From Vandiemenella viatica (taxonomy: Eukaryota; Arthropoda; Insecta; Orthoptera; Morabidae): DNA of 64,000 nt. The DNA lies in contig JARYHS010011408.1 in the NCBI GenBank assembly GCA_031002005.1, positions 221,877,473 to 221,941,472 of the forward strand, in the 5' to 3' direction. The first letter of the stretch is position 1. Each line of letters starts with the position of its first letter. Below, one piece after another: positions 54,029 to 64,000 of this stretch. The notes beneath the pieces were generated by a model. The model did no database searches. It had not been told where the DNA came from and saw only the letters and a list, made by a program, of their open reading frames with translations. Both the position numbers and the translations under genes were made by a program.

Positions 54029-54852
54029 GCATCCGGCATTCGACAATACACACTGACAGCAGGTGGAAGACTCGTTGTTGCCTTTTCTACAGAAGATAAT
54101 CATATCTTGATTTGATGTCCACCCAACTGAGTGACTTAGCTTAGGAAGAAGTGAGTAAAACATACTGTTTAAAGAAAAAATGAAGAAATTGCAACGAACA
54201 TGAAGTGACGACAATGTTTTGGAGCACAAAGTCCAAATCAATATATCATAGCAGCTCTATGAGAGCTGGGTATCCTAGCACATAGATCAAAATTTTCTAG
54301 AGCTTTTGTTTTATACGTAGCTGATAAAGATACAGTATAGCCTGCTAAAAACCAGTAATTCCAAGACAGCACACTGAGAATTCTCATTTCAATGTGGAGC
54401 AGAAGTGATAGTAATACGCGTATAAAAATGTATAACAGTCTTCGAGCATTTGTGTATTTGCTGTTTCCTCAACAGAAGGAAAAGTAACATCAGCTGTGGC
54501 GTTCTAAGTTATCGTCTAAAATGGAATAACCGTTAACCAGATACGTATTCCCAGTAAGTGTTTGGCAACCGAGAAGTGAATGCGACCGCCGTTATCTTTT
54601 TAACGGCACCCATACACATATTATTTTCCAATAAATAAGTTTTTGTTAGTAATCCGTTGTGATAACATGTGGTAATAACATTATGTGTCAAAAGTAGTTA
54701 GAACTACAACAGCAAAAGTATGCATACATATAAGCATGCTTCACCAACGTGACCGGGCGCATTAAGGCGCCGCACACTGGACCGGGGAGATACAACGGGA
54801 CCAGGCTCGTGATCTAGCCCCCCCCCCCCTGCTCCCCTTACCGTCCTTCTTA
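54029..54852. other. Unclassified, with a C11 run near 54820
   Basis: AT-rich sequence, then a GC-rich patch (54745-54835, including CGCATTAAGGCGCCGCACAC) next to the SINE. It may be an extended promoter or another repeat; no coding motif is seen. Confidence 0.35.
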
Positions 54853-54860
54853 ATTGCGGT

Positions 54861-55108
54861 ACCGAGAGGGGTGGGTGAGCGGTTAACGTTCTGGCATCGC
54901 ATTCGGGAAGATGCCGGTTCGAATCCCCTTCCGGGCATTCAGATTTGGGTTTTCCATGGTTTACCCAAATCATTCCAGGCGAATGCCGGGATGCTTCCTT
55001 CAAAAAAGGCCATGACTGAATTCCTTCCTGATCCTTCTCCCCAGTCCCATCCCGCCTCTAATGACCACGACGTCAACGAAGCGCAAAGCCATAAGTAAAT
55101 ATATATAT
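54861..55108 (+). mobile_element. tRNA-derived SINE, plus strand, with target duplication
   Basis: The tRNA-like head GGTGGGTGAGCGGTTAACG and B box GGTTCGAATCCCC are followed by the family body and a tail of AT repeats. The octamer ATTGCGGT flanks it (54853-54860 and 55109-55116). The tail differs from the minus-strand copy, ending CATAAGTAAATATATATAT. Confidence 0.85.
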
Positions 55109-55116
55109 ATTGCGGT

Positions 55117-56185
55117 CTCCAGGCGGTTTTCTGCATTCACCTAGGTGAATGATAAGACTGTTCCCAGTCTACACTTCATTAATTACACATTTCACAAACA
55201 AAATACACATATCATGGACGACATAAGTTGCACGAACCGCAGACAGATGGTGACGTTTAAGCTCCCCCATTGCTCCATGAAATAACGATCCCTGGTTCTA
55301 AATACCTAGCAGAATCACTGGACAAATTCTTAGTTACAAGCTATGATGAGGATAAAGGCTTTGCGTTATCTGATAGTGTCCATTCCCTTATAATAGGTTA
55401 CGTATGTAAACATTAGCTAATTAATAACTGACAGGTTGGTTTCATTGTTGGTACTGATGTCTAGTACCCATTCAGTTCCTTTAATATCGTTTTTAATACA
55501 GAGCATAACCAATATTCATCAATCTACGTACATTCTCTACAAAATTCAGTAAATATTTTTTAATCGAAAATTTAATTTTGTGTAAATCTTGTGATATTTT
55601 GAAAATATGCGTCCAGAATATGCACTAGGTTCCGCGCTATGTTGTAATTGGTCCAAAATAATAATAAAAAATAGATTACTCACTAGTTAATCGGTAAAAC
55701 TTACAAACAAGTAAGTTTCTAAAAGGGATTTGTCAACTGGTCTTGATCGCGGTACTCGTATTCAGATTTCTTCTTCTTTTTTTTTTTTTTTTTTAACCAC
55801 CTAAATGGCTGTAAAGAGCATCGACAAACATAACTGCCTTTAGCGTAATGACTAACATAATATTTGGAAGGCGGCTGATTTGAATGCAGTTTTGGGCTAG
55901 CGTTATTTGATTGAGTATTGTGTTCATCTTGTGGTATGCGCAAAATGTACTACGATAAAACCTAAAAAACGGGCAAACTATATTTGATGCGGTAAGTTAA
56001 TTAAAATACACCATTAGGGCATGATGTTACTATCTTTTTTTTTATTTTTTTTTTTTTTTTTTTTAGTGTGCAAGATACAGGCTTCCCACATGCCTTAATC
56101 TGAAATTACAGAATAAGACAAATCACAAATACATCACCTTCATAGAAAGGAGGAAGGAACAAATTCGCTGTATGACTTTTCTGTT
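55117..56185. other. No recognisable element; two T-runs
   Basis: T-rich runs at about 55770-55795 and 56033-56065 may be tails of minus-strand retroelements. I find no coding motif. Confidence 0.4.
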
Positions 56186-56189
56186 TTTG

Positions 56190-56385
56190 TTTGGGGCTTT
56201 TACGAATCGTCGACGTCAATGTCATTAGAGCCGGGAGAGTATGGGAACAAGGAACACCAAAGAATCCGGCCATGGTGTTTTTGCAAGAAACCATCGTTAC
56301 ATCGCCTGGAGTGATTTAGGTTTCGAACCCGCGTCCTCCAGAATGCCAGGCCTGAGCATTACAGTTCATCTTCCATACTTGGTGT
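56190..56385 (-). mobile_element. Degenerate SINE of the same family, minus strand
   Basis: On the minus strand, GACGCGGGTTCGAAACC (B box, near 56320-56336) follows a weak tRNA-like head, then CTAAATCACTCCAGGCGATG. It ends in GACATTGACGTCGACGATTCG. It is more diverged than the other copies. Confidence 0.6.
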
Positions 56386-57275
56386 ATGACTTTAGATGTG
56401 AGAAATGTTATTACGAAAACCAAATGAAATTTGTAGAAGTAATCTTGGATTTAATTTCTCCACACACCATCTTATTTAAAATAAAAGAAGTGGAAAACCT
56501 GCAAGCACTGAATTGCTTCAAAAAATGGAAGAATGTTGTTGCAGTTATCGTTTGCAACAAAGATTACCATCAGTTACCATTAAGCTGGAGAATCAGTTAG
56601 GTTTATCCTCTTATCTTTTTTTTAATAGTATTTTATTATTATTATTTTTAAACAAAATTGTCTTCCTGCTTTGCTCACCGATTCAACCACCTACATTTTT
56701 TTAATTTTTTTATTTGCATGACAGAATCGTCTGTCTAAGTACCACACGATACTTAATTGAAACCACCCATACCAGAGGCAGAACTTTGGAATATGAAGCT
56801 ACCGCATTGACCACTAAGCCGCAGGGTTCGGCAATACCTGTTACTGTGAGAGATACCACTATTATTTAAACTAATGCAAACCAGATAATACTATATTTCA
56901 TATAGCCCTGGGATATTGCGAAAAATATTTGTTAAGTGAATCGCCTCCAACATTTGTAGCATGAGGAATACTGCGCCGAGTTCACCTTGCGCTGGTCACC
57001 GATTCGGGTAGGCCTCAGGTATGGGTGGCTTTGATGAAATAGTGCGTTTGCCATGCGGTTTCCTCTGTATGGTAAAGTCAATTCGTATGATCGTAATGAC
57101 CTGGTGACGGGGTTTCTTACAGGATGCGCAATCTACACCTATTGTAGTCGCCTAGCCTAACCCGGTAATCCTACCGGGTAAAGGAGACCTACAGTTTAAC
57201 GCGGATCCTGAACAACAGAAGTGTTCTGGCGTGCTTCAAATTACACTGCAAGCTATGCCGGAGGTGAAGGTTGTA
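56386..57275. other. Unclassified; a tRNA-like segment at about 56745-56830
   Basis: The segment around 56800 reads, on the minus strand, CGGCTTAGTGGTCAATGCGG, followed by a B-box-like stretch. It may be the head of a different SINE; no body is recognised. Confidence 0.3.
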
Positions 57276-57277
57276 TA

Positions 57278-57370
57278 ACGGCTTTTGAAAATCGTCGCCG
57301 AGACAGGAATTCGAACCGGGGTCATTTTGATCTCCAGTCAGACTCCCTAACCACTGAGCCACCAAGCTAC
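57278..57370 (-). repeat. tRNA-like SINE head of a second family
   Basis: The minus strand reads GGTGGCTCAGTGGTTAGGGA (A-box region) and, 40 bp on, GGTTCGAATTCCTGTC (B box). The layout is that of a Pol III promoter from a tRNA. The arms needed for a true tRNA cloverleaf do not pair convincingly, so I call it a SINE head. Confidence 0.6.
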
Positions 57371-58333
57371 TCTCCTCTATATGGCGCATAACAATTTCAT
57401 GCATGTGTTCACAACATTTTTGTTAATCTCAAGGTATTTTGAGGTGATTTAATGTACAGTGGCAAAGATCGAATACCATTAAGAAATGCAGTGTTTTAAA
57501 GCGTAACCAAACGTTTGAAAAGCGAGTTTGAGACATGTTTCGTTCCGTCCCAGACAGCCTTCGAAAGGGATTGACCGTGACCTTTATTTAGGAGCCATAA
57601 CCGGCATTCACCCAGAGTAATTTCCAGCCACTCACCGACCTAATCTACTTGTCTTCAGAGGCATTGTGTACAAAAATCAGAAAGCTTTAAGGAATGAAGA
57701 TCGTTTGAAATGGCTGAATGGAAGTTTTGCTCAGCTACTATATATTCTTTCTCTGCACTAACATCCATTATTAAAGGAAGAAGTGCTGATCATCATTTTG
57801 ACAAGTTATTACTTGCGTCTCCATGAACTTTAGACCACAATTAGCACATTATTGCAGGTGTCAAATCAGTAGTCAAAGAGAAACAGCATGTTATCCCAAT
57901 TTCTCAGTTTCATTTGGAAAATTAGTGCTCCAGTATTCTTGCTAAAATCTCAAAACCTTTGAAATATTCTTGAATTCCCATTTCGCTGAAAGGAATGTGG
58001 AACTTTTTCATCTTCGATGGGTTGCGTTTCGGATTCCATTCTGGGACGTGGATCGTTTTAATTCTGTGTGTGCTTTTCTGAAGTCTTGTATACGTGATGT
58101 GACTCATTACAGAACATGGAAACGTATCCCCAGAATAAAAATACTGCCGTCTGCACAGCGAGATGCCTACGGGGCATCTCAGGCGAACGAGAATTTTTAT
58201 ACACCGAATCAAAATTTCTCAGAAAAGTTTTTTTTTATTATTATTTGAACGTCGGTTTTAGTATCTGGAGTTTTCAGTTGGAATGAAGTGTTTACTGAGT
58301 GCCATTAGAACATATGTTCTTTGACGAGATTAT
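57371..58333. other. No recognisable feature
   Basis: Noncoding sequence, with a short palindrome near 58150 (GATGCCTACGGGGCATC); nothing else is seen. Confidence 0.4.
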
Positions 58334-58346
58334 ACTTAAATTCATA

Positions 58347-58580
58347 CCGAGATTGGTGGTGTAACGGTTAGCGTTTTCGCCTCGCATTCGGGAGGACGGC
58401 GGTTCGAATCCCCGTCTGGGCATCCCGATTTGGGTTTTTCATGGTTTACCAAATCACTCCAGGCAAATGCCGGAATGCTTCCTACAAAAGGCCATGGCAG
58501 AATTCCTTCCAATTCCTTGCCCCCCCCCCATCCTTTCCCGTCTCTAAAGACCTCTCTGTTAAGAGACGTTAGGAAAAAAA
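58347..58580 (+). mobile_element. tRNA-derived SINE, plus strand, intact with 13-bp target duplication
   Basis: The head reads GGTGGTGTAACGGTTAGCG (A box) and GGCGGTTCGAATCCCC (B box). The family body is complete (AAATCACTCCAGGCAAATGC, AAGGCCATGGCAGAATTCC) and ends in GTTAGGAAAAAAA. Exact duplications ACTTAAATTCATA (58334-58346 and 58581-58593) flank the 234-bp element. It is the best-defined copy of this family in the window. Confidence 0.95.
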
Positions 58581-58593
58581 ACTTAAATTCATA

Positions 58594-59585
58594 ATTATGG
58601 CGACTGTATTTCAACATTTCTGAACTACTATAGCCTACGTAGACAACAGTTTAATGATTCCAAAGAGTTCTCCATTCTGTATTCTATATAATTCATCAGG
58701 TGGTGCAATAATGGATATCACATAACACAACTTCAGTTTCTACTTCCCTTGCAGACGTCATTTAACAATATACTCCCAGTTCGGTAATATAAATTCTTCA
58801 TTGATTTCCATTATCGTTTCTCTGCTTCATGGATATAGTATGAAATCTCTTTCTCAATACTAATCTTTTCCAGCTTTACGAAATCATTTTGAACTACCGT
58901 TTTGTCTATCCAGAAGTCAACACAATGCTATATTAATTCTTAAAGATGAAACAAATCGGCCGAAATATTTGGGATCGACGAATAGCAGTTAGGACAGTCC
59001 AGAGGAAATATAACTGACCAATACTGCTTCTGACAGGAATTTAAATGTAGCACTACTAATTATAAGTATTCGCTTTCAGCAAACTTAAATGTAATCAATA
59101 CAATATTTACAAAGAGACAGTATAGTAATTTTTATTACTAGTTTCATTTGTTTTAGTATAGCGTCTTTGTTATTGACTGACATAATACTGACAATATGTC
59201 CTCTGTGACGCCTGACTCACTGTTTTAAAAGTCTTAGTGACAATTATGTTTAACATCATTCATGTTATTATGATGGTTCTGTTATTTGTTTGGTATAATT
59301 GCTGGCACCGAAAGATATTAATGAATAAATGTATTCTGAAGCATTTACTAGGATTACCACAAGATATTCAGTGGGTTAAATCAAGAAGATTTTCACATCT
59401 AGAAGGTTTTCACATCGAGCAATATTTCCTGAATATTCTTGCAGTAATATTAGGTTCATACAGGTGAAGCCACTGTTGTTACGTATAATTCATATTTTTA
59501 AACTGTTAGAAGGGGGTGCTGTTAAATTACAGATACTCATGAAGTACTATTAACTCCGTTCTTTCTGCCTCCATACATGCATTTT
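58594..59585. other. No recognisable feature
   Basis: AT-rich noncoding sequence with no convincing exon or element. Confidence 0.45.
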
Positions 59586-59803
59586 TTTAATTTTTTGCTG
59601 TCGTCAGTCTTTTGACTGGTTTGATGCAATCCTCCATCCCTTCCTATCCTGTGCTAACCTCTTCTTTTCTACATACCACTTACAACCCACGTCCTCAATT
59701 ATCTGCTTCATATATTCTAATCTCTGTCTTCCTCTACAGTTCTTACCTTCGACTGTTCCCTCCACCAGCAAATTAACCAATCCAGCATGTCTAAAAATAT
59801 GAC

Positions 59804-60834
59804 CTACCAGCCTGTCTCTTCTTTCTGTAAGCTTCTTCCATAAACTTCTTTCTCACCCATCATTTCCAAAACTTGTTCATTTCTTACTTTGTCTGTCCAC
59901 TTAATTTTCAGCATTCTTCTGTAGCACCACATTTCAAATGCTTCAATTTTCTTTCTTTCTGGTATTCCTAAAGTCCATGTTTCGCTACCATATAGTGCTG
60001 TGCTCCACACAAAGAGTTTTAAAAAGTTCTTTCTAATTCCTAGATCAATATTTGAAACTAAAAAGTTTCTCTTTTTCATGAAGGCTCTTTTTGCTAGTGC
60101 TATTCTGCTTTTAACATCATTCCTGCTTCGGCCATCGGTTGTAATTTTGCTGCCCAAGTAACAGAATTCACTTACTTCTCCTATTGCATCCGATCCTATT
60201 TTTATATTTAATCTACTAGTATTGGTATTATTTCTGCTACATTTCATCACTTTTGTCTTGCTTTGATTTATATTCAGACCAAAATATTCCTTCAGTATTT
60301 TGTTCATGCCATTCAGTAACTTCTCAATATCCTCAGCCCTCTCTGCTAACAAGACAATATTATCAGCAAATCGTAGCATACTGATTTTTTTCTCCCTGAA
60401 AACTTATGCCACATGGAAATTTTTTTGACTTTCTTCATTGCTTCCTCTACATACAAGTTGAATATTAACAGGGATAGACTACAACCTTGTCTCACACCCT
60501 TTTTAACTGATGCATGTCTCACGTGATTCTCTACTTTTATTATAGCCACTTGATTCTTATATAGTTTATAGAGTATTCTTTTATCTCCATACTTTAGACC
60601 TGACTTCTTTAAAATTTTGAACATCTTGTCCCACCTAACATTATCAAAAGCTTTTTCTAAATCAACAAATGCCATAAAAGTATCTTTGTTTTTCTTGATC
60701 CGCGCTTCAAGTATTAACCTTAAAGACAGAATTGCTTTCCTTGTACAGCGATTTTTCCTAAACCCAAACTGATCTTCACCTACTATCTCTTCTACTACCC
60801 TTTCCATCCTTCTGTATATTATTCTGGTCAGCAA
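59804..60834 (-). pseudogene. LINE reverse transcriptase, frameshifted, FADN instead of FADD
   Basis: The first part (60834-60346) has VGEDQFGFRKNRCTRKAILS, TFMAFVDLEKAFDNVRWDKM and HASVKKGVRQGCSLSLLIFN. Near 60390 the frame shifts. The second part (60379-59804) starts MLRFADNIVLLAERAEDIEK, so the catalytic pair is D-N rather than D-D. It continues LNINQSKTKVMKCSRN, EFCYLGSKITTDGRSRND and LYGSETWTLGIPERKKIEAF. Both lesions would inactivate the polymerase. Confidence 0.88.
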
Positions 60835-60963
60835 TTTTGAAGCATGTGATGTTAGACTAATAGTGCGATAATTCTCACATTTGTCAGCTTGTGCTTTCTT
60901 TGGAAGTGCGAAGATGATATTTTTATTAAAATCAGTTGAAATTTCTCCTGTTTCATATCTTTT

Positions 60964-61731
60964 TTATATCGGCTTGAATATTCTTTCGATTCCTTCCTCC
61001 CCTAGAGATTTAATAAGTTCTGCAGGGATCTCATCAATCCCAACTGCCTTATTTGCTTTCAAGTCATTCAGAGCTTTATTAAATTCTGTCCTCAAAACAG
61101 GATCTCCTAAGTAATCAATGCCGACATCGCCTTCCTTTTCCAATACACTATTGTTCAAGTCATCCCCAACATACAGTTTCTCAATGTATTCTTTCCATCG
61201 GTTAGCTCTATCTTCTGAGCTTAAAAGAGGTTTCCCATCGGCAGCTTTAATGTTCATACCTCTTTTCTTCATTTCTCCAAAATTCTGTTTGATCTCTCTA
61301 TATGCAACATCTACTTTACCTACGACCATTTCCTTTCCTACTTCTTCACACTTTTCTTGTAGCCATTTTTCTTTTGCTATTTTACATTTCCTGTTTATTT
61401 GATTTCTAAATTGTCTGTACTGTTCTCTTCCTGCTTCATCCTGAGCATTTTTGTACCTACTCCTCTGATCCATCAGCTCCAAAATTTCTTCTGTGATCCA
61501 AGGTTTTCAGGCAGCTTGTTCCCTAAAGCCTAATGTTTCTTTACCAGAGTTCATTATTTCGGTCTTTAATGCATTCCATTCATCCTCGGTTGAGCTCCTT
61601 TCAGAGTTACTTCTTAGACCTAAGTCTACCATTTCTGCAAATGTTTCTCTCGTGCTAAATTGTTCCAGTTTATTCACTTCCATTCTGTTATGCTTATACT
61701 GCTTCTTTATTCGCTTGAATTTGAGCCGCAC
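60964..61731 (-). pseudogene. LINE connector region, two open segments
   Basis: The segment at 61731-61507 reads RLKFKRIKKQYKHNRMEVNK and TEDEWNALKTEIMNSGKETL. The next (61482-60964) reads MELMDQRSRYKNAQDEAGRE, INRKCKIAKEKWLQEKCEEV, SSEDRANRWKEYIEKLY, and ANKAVGIDEIPAELIKSLGE, the block preceding the RT fingers. A stop and a frame change separate them from each other and from the RT. No active-site residues are expected here. Confidence 0.8.
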
Positions 61732-61811
61732 TTCATTATTATCAAATTATGGTCAGAGTCTATGTCTGCTCCTGGGTACGCTTTACAATCTAGAACTTGA
61801 TTCCTGAATCT

Positions 61812-62558
61812 CTATTTGACCATGATGTAATCTAGCTGATATCTGCCTGTATCCCCAGGACGTTTCCAGGTGTATATTCTTCTTACATGGTTCTTAAACA
61901 GTGTGTTTGCCACTACTAGCTTATATCTTTCACAAAATTCTAGCAACCTGCATCTTCGCTCATTTCTTTCTCTTAGACCAAAACTTCCTACAGTATTCCC
62001 CTCTTTTCCTTCTCCCACTATTGCATTCCAATCACCCATGATTAATAGATTTTCCTCTCCCTTCACATATTGGATTAATTCTTCAATTTCAGCGTACATT
62101 TTTTCTATTTCTTCATCATCTTCCTGTGACGTTGGCATATACACTTGTACTAATGTGGTTGGGACGGGCTTAGTTTCTAACCTCATCAAAATAATCCTGT
62201 CACTAAACTGTTCATAATAACCCACCCGTTTCCCTACTTTCTTGTTCATTACAAACCCTACACCAGTGACTCCATTGACAGCTTGTGTGCTAATTATCCT
62301 GTGTTCCCCAGACCAGAAATCCTGTGCACCCTTCCATTTAATCTCACTAATCCCAACAACATCTAACTTAAGTTGTTCCATCTCCCTTTTTAAGTTTTCT
62401 AATCTACCTGCCCTATTCAGACTTCTAACATTCCACGCTCCGACTCGTAGAATGTTTCTATCCATTCTGATGACTCCTCCCTGAGCAGTCCCCACCCGGA
62501 GATCCGATTGGGGGACTATTTTACCTCCGGAATATTTTACCCAGGAAAAAGCCATCAT
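61812..62558 (-). CDS. LINE endonuclease domain (apurinic-type), 248 codons
   Basis: It contains LRVGAWNVRSLNRAGRLENL (the N-terminal 'WNVR' block), LKLDVVGISEIKWKG (catalytic E), VNGVTGVGFVMNKKVGKRVG, LVQVYMPTSQEDDEEIEKM, ENLLIMGDWNAIVGEGKEGN (catalytic D and N), FCERYKLVVANTLFKN, and RIYTWKRPGDTGRYQLDYIM. All the usual apurinic/apyrimidinic endonuclease motifs are in order up to the substrate-binding loop. The frame ends at a stop just after YIMVK, where SDH...V should follow in the next segment. The nuclease would nick DNA to prime reverse transcription. Confidence 0.88.
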   Translation of the reverse strand: MMAFSWVKYSGGKIVPQSDLRVGTAQGGVIRMDRNILRVGAWNVRSLNRAGRLENLKREMEQLKLDVVGISEIKWKGAQDFWSGEHRIISTQAVNGVTGVGFVMNKKVGKRVGYYEQFSDRIILMRLETKPVPTTLVQVYMPTSQEDDEEIEKMYAEIEELIQYVKGEENLLIMGDWNAIVGEGKEGNTVGSFGLRERNERRCRLLEFCERYKLVVANTLFKNHVRRIYTWKRPGDTGRYQLDYIMVK

Positions 62559-62880
62559 GATATATGTATTTTGAGAGGATTACATGTCCTCGGGATACCC
62601 TTTGGGTCTTTAATGCAGTGGTTTCCCGTTGCCTTCTGCATCCCCATGCCGTTGATCATTTTTGATTCATCCGCCTTCAGGGGCCGTTTCCAACCCCAAG
62701 GGCAAGAAGGTGCCCTGAACCGCTCCCCGCTCCTCCGCCCTCCTTTTGGAGGCCGTTGGCAAGCAGTGGGTGACTCCTTATACCGGGAATCATTCAGTCG
62801 CCAGAGCCTCGTCCGTGCAAACAGGGTGCACCACGTGAAGGAGAGGTTGACATTTGGCTGGAGAAGGCTATATAAGGTTT

Positions 62881-63250
62881 TCAATTTCTTATTTCATTTC
62901 AAGCATTTTTTAGTCTATAACGTACACTTAAATACAGTGACAATATGTATCTTGAATTCAATGTCCAAAGAAATAGATCAGTTTTTTTATTTATTTTCTC
63001 ATTTGTATTTCACAGGATTTGTTATAAATTCACCAGCTGTGATTGTTTTTCTTACTCTAACAGTGAGAACTATGGCAAATTTGGCACTTTGGTATGAAAT
63101 GTGGCAACTTTAACGTTTACTGACTATATACATGTTAGGATGTTGATATCAAAGTTGTTGATTTAAAAGTAATTTACTGAATATGGCCCCACTTATAGCA
63201 GGTCTTATATTGATTAGCGGGTCTATGAAAAACGACATATTATCCTTTTT
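62881..63250. other. No recognisable feature
   Basis: AT-rich noncoding sequence between the LINE 5' end and the SINE. Confidence 0.45.
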
Positions 63251-63254
63251 TTCT

Positions 63255-63466
63255 TAGAGCTTTACGCCTAGTCAACGTCGAGGTCGTTAGAGGCGATAGA
63301 GGATTGGAGACCACTAACGGGTTCGGAATCCACCACTAACTTTTGATGGAACCTTTCCGGCATTCGCCTGGAGTCATTTCGGAAAACCGAAATCTGGACG
63401 GGTATTTGAACCCCCGTCCTCCCGAATGCGAGGCCCAAGCGTTACCGCTCGACCACCACCCTCGGT
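63255..63466 (-). mobile_element. tRNA-derived SINE, minus strand
   Basis: On the minus strand, CCGAGGGTGGTGGTCGAGCG starts the tRNA-like head near 63466. The B-box region is GGGGGTTCAAATACC (near 63404-63418). The body has CAGATTTCGGTTTTCCG, AAATGACTCCAGGCGAATGC and CGACCTCGACGTTGACTAGG. Its middle is altered (an AATCCACCACTAAC segment). It belongs to the same family as the others. Confidence 0.8.
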
Positions 63467-64000
63467 GTATAGTTGTTAATTGCCTCATTTAAAGTGAATA
63501 CGTGTGTCATAGCTGGAGTCCGGTGATAGGCGGTTAATATGCACGGTGTTAAGCCGTTCGTGTAATAATGCTCCATCAGGAGTTTTAATAACATTTTGCT
63601 GTCGATCACTCAATCAGCTTGAAGTTTGTATATTTCGAGTTAAACACAGTGCTCTAGGTTTCCATTGTGAATCATTTTTCGTGAGATTAAAGATGAAACA
63701 GGAATAATACATGATGAAAATTTCTAGTGTCAGAGACGGACTGGTGACCGAGCACAAGAAAATTACCGTGGGCGCTCCAGGCTTTGAAGAAAAAAAAGGA
63801 AAAAAAAAAGAAGAGAAGGCTAGTGGGACGAGACTTGTTTTGGAGTGTCAGTTAGGGACAAGCAGTTGTTACGCCAGCTTCTATTTCAGTCGGGCCAAAG
63901 ACACTCAATTGCTGTGCTTAATGTGTAAAGTGAGATAGCGATTCGGTGCTGACAACAGTAATCAGCTGAACTTGCCAACATCAAGAGACAATTTGGACGG
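63467..64000. other. No recognisable feature
   Basis: A 75-codon lysine-rich frame at 63711 has no recognisable domain and looks like chance. Nothing else is visible up to the window edge. Confidence 0.4.

Larger units (their letters stand above)
59590..62880 (-). mobile_element. LINE, near full length (about 3.3 kb), endonuclease plus RT
   Basis: The minus-strand order is 5' leader (about 62880-62560), endonuclease (62558-61812), connector (61731-60964), RT (60834-59804) and a short 3' end with CAGTCAAAAGACTGACGACA near 59604-59623. The broad family resembles RTE-like elements whose endonuclease is often annotated as 'craniofacial development protein 2-like'. The open segments are long, but several stops and shifts break the protein. 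No clear target duplication or polyA is seen. The clade call is an inference from motif order. Confidence 0.85.

Noticed and set aside
52877..54241. Several open frames of 350-450 codons across the second N gap
   Set aside because: Same artefact: N-run translations. The flanks are SINE and noncoding sequence.
56241..56600. 119-codon protein
   Set aside because: Its first half is a SINE read in sense of the wrong strand; the remainder has no motif or splice support.
57278..57370. True tRNA gene
   Set aside because: A and B boxes are present, but the acceptor and anticodon arms do not pair convincingly and the sequence continues as a repeat body.
63711..63938. Lysine-rich 75-codon ORF near the window end
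   Set aside because: The lysines come from an A-rich run; no domain, no splice signals, no related copy in the window.

Overview
This is an animal nuclear window, most likely from an insect with a large, repeat-laden genome. A polyneopteran (orthopteran or stick-insect grade) is my inference from the tRNA-derived SINE and LINE families; the species cannot be fixed. The evidence is AT-rich DNA, spliced coding exons with GT-AG borders, tRNA-derived SINEs, and dense decayed transposons of nearly every eukaryotic class. Two runs of exactly 1,000 N (31029-32028 and 53029-54028) are scaffold gaps, so the window holds three contigs: 1-31028, 32029-53028 and 54029-64000.

The only host gene I recognise is DRC7 (CCDC135, 'lobo' in Drosophila), a subunit of the axonemal nexin-dynein regulatory complex. 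Four consecutive exons lie on the minus strand of the first contig (30821-30979, 30274-30492, 26427-26601, 16563-16820). Their phases match at every junction. A fifth exon, from further along the protein, lies on the PLUS strand of the second contig (48155-48368), with a one-base frameshift in a T run and an apparent GC donor. One gene on opposite strands across a gap points to a mis-oriented contig. A real inversion or a pseudogene fragment is the alternative.

Contig 1, left to right: LTR-like sequence at the edge; a foldback repeat (1.6-1.9 kb); a SINE and LINE pieces; a Jockey-like LINE (4.9-6.3 kb); a tandem array of about 280-bp units (6.9-8.8 kb); and a minus-strand LINE (9.17-16.2 kb) split exactly by a 4.0-kb Helitron (11016-15057). 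Then come DRC7 exon 4, LINE tails, an unclassified repeat ('repeat A'), two same-family LINEs in opposite orientation (19.7-23.0 kb), a Penelope-like element (23.0-24.55 kb), DRC7 exon 3, a second Penelope-like fragment, a complete Tc1-type transposon (28539-29959), and DRC7 exons 2 and 1.

Contig 2 has a three-layer nest: repeat A, split by a piggyBac element (33253-38653), itself carrying an I-like, ORF1-only retrotransposon (33720-36347) whose 3' UTR is an array of ten short hairpins. To the right lie a mariner relic with a hAT-type MITE inside it, a truncated and a near-complete IS630/Tc1/mariner element, LINE pieces, another MITE, the plus-strand DRC7 exon, a Helitron fragment, two LINE pieces and a SINE cut by the gap. 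Contig 3 holds several SINEs (one with a clear 13-bp target duplication) and a nearly full-length, mutated LINE with endonuclease and reverse transcriptase (59.59-62.88 kb).

The genes here do not form a pathway. The window is one ciliary gene whose introns have become a store of mobile elements, most of them inactive. The most unusual objects are the ORF1-only retroelement with its hairpin array, the Helitron that lost its Rep core at a foldback, and the DRC7 strand conflict.
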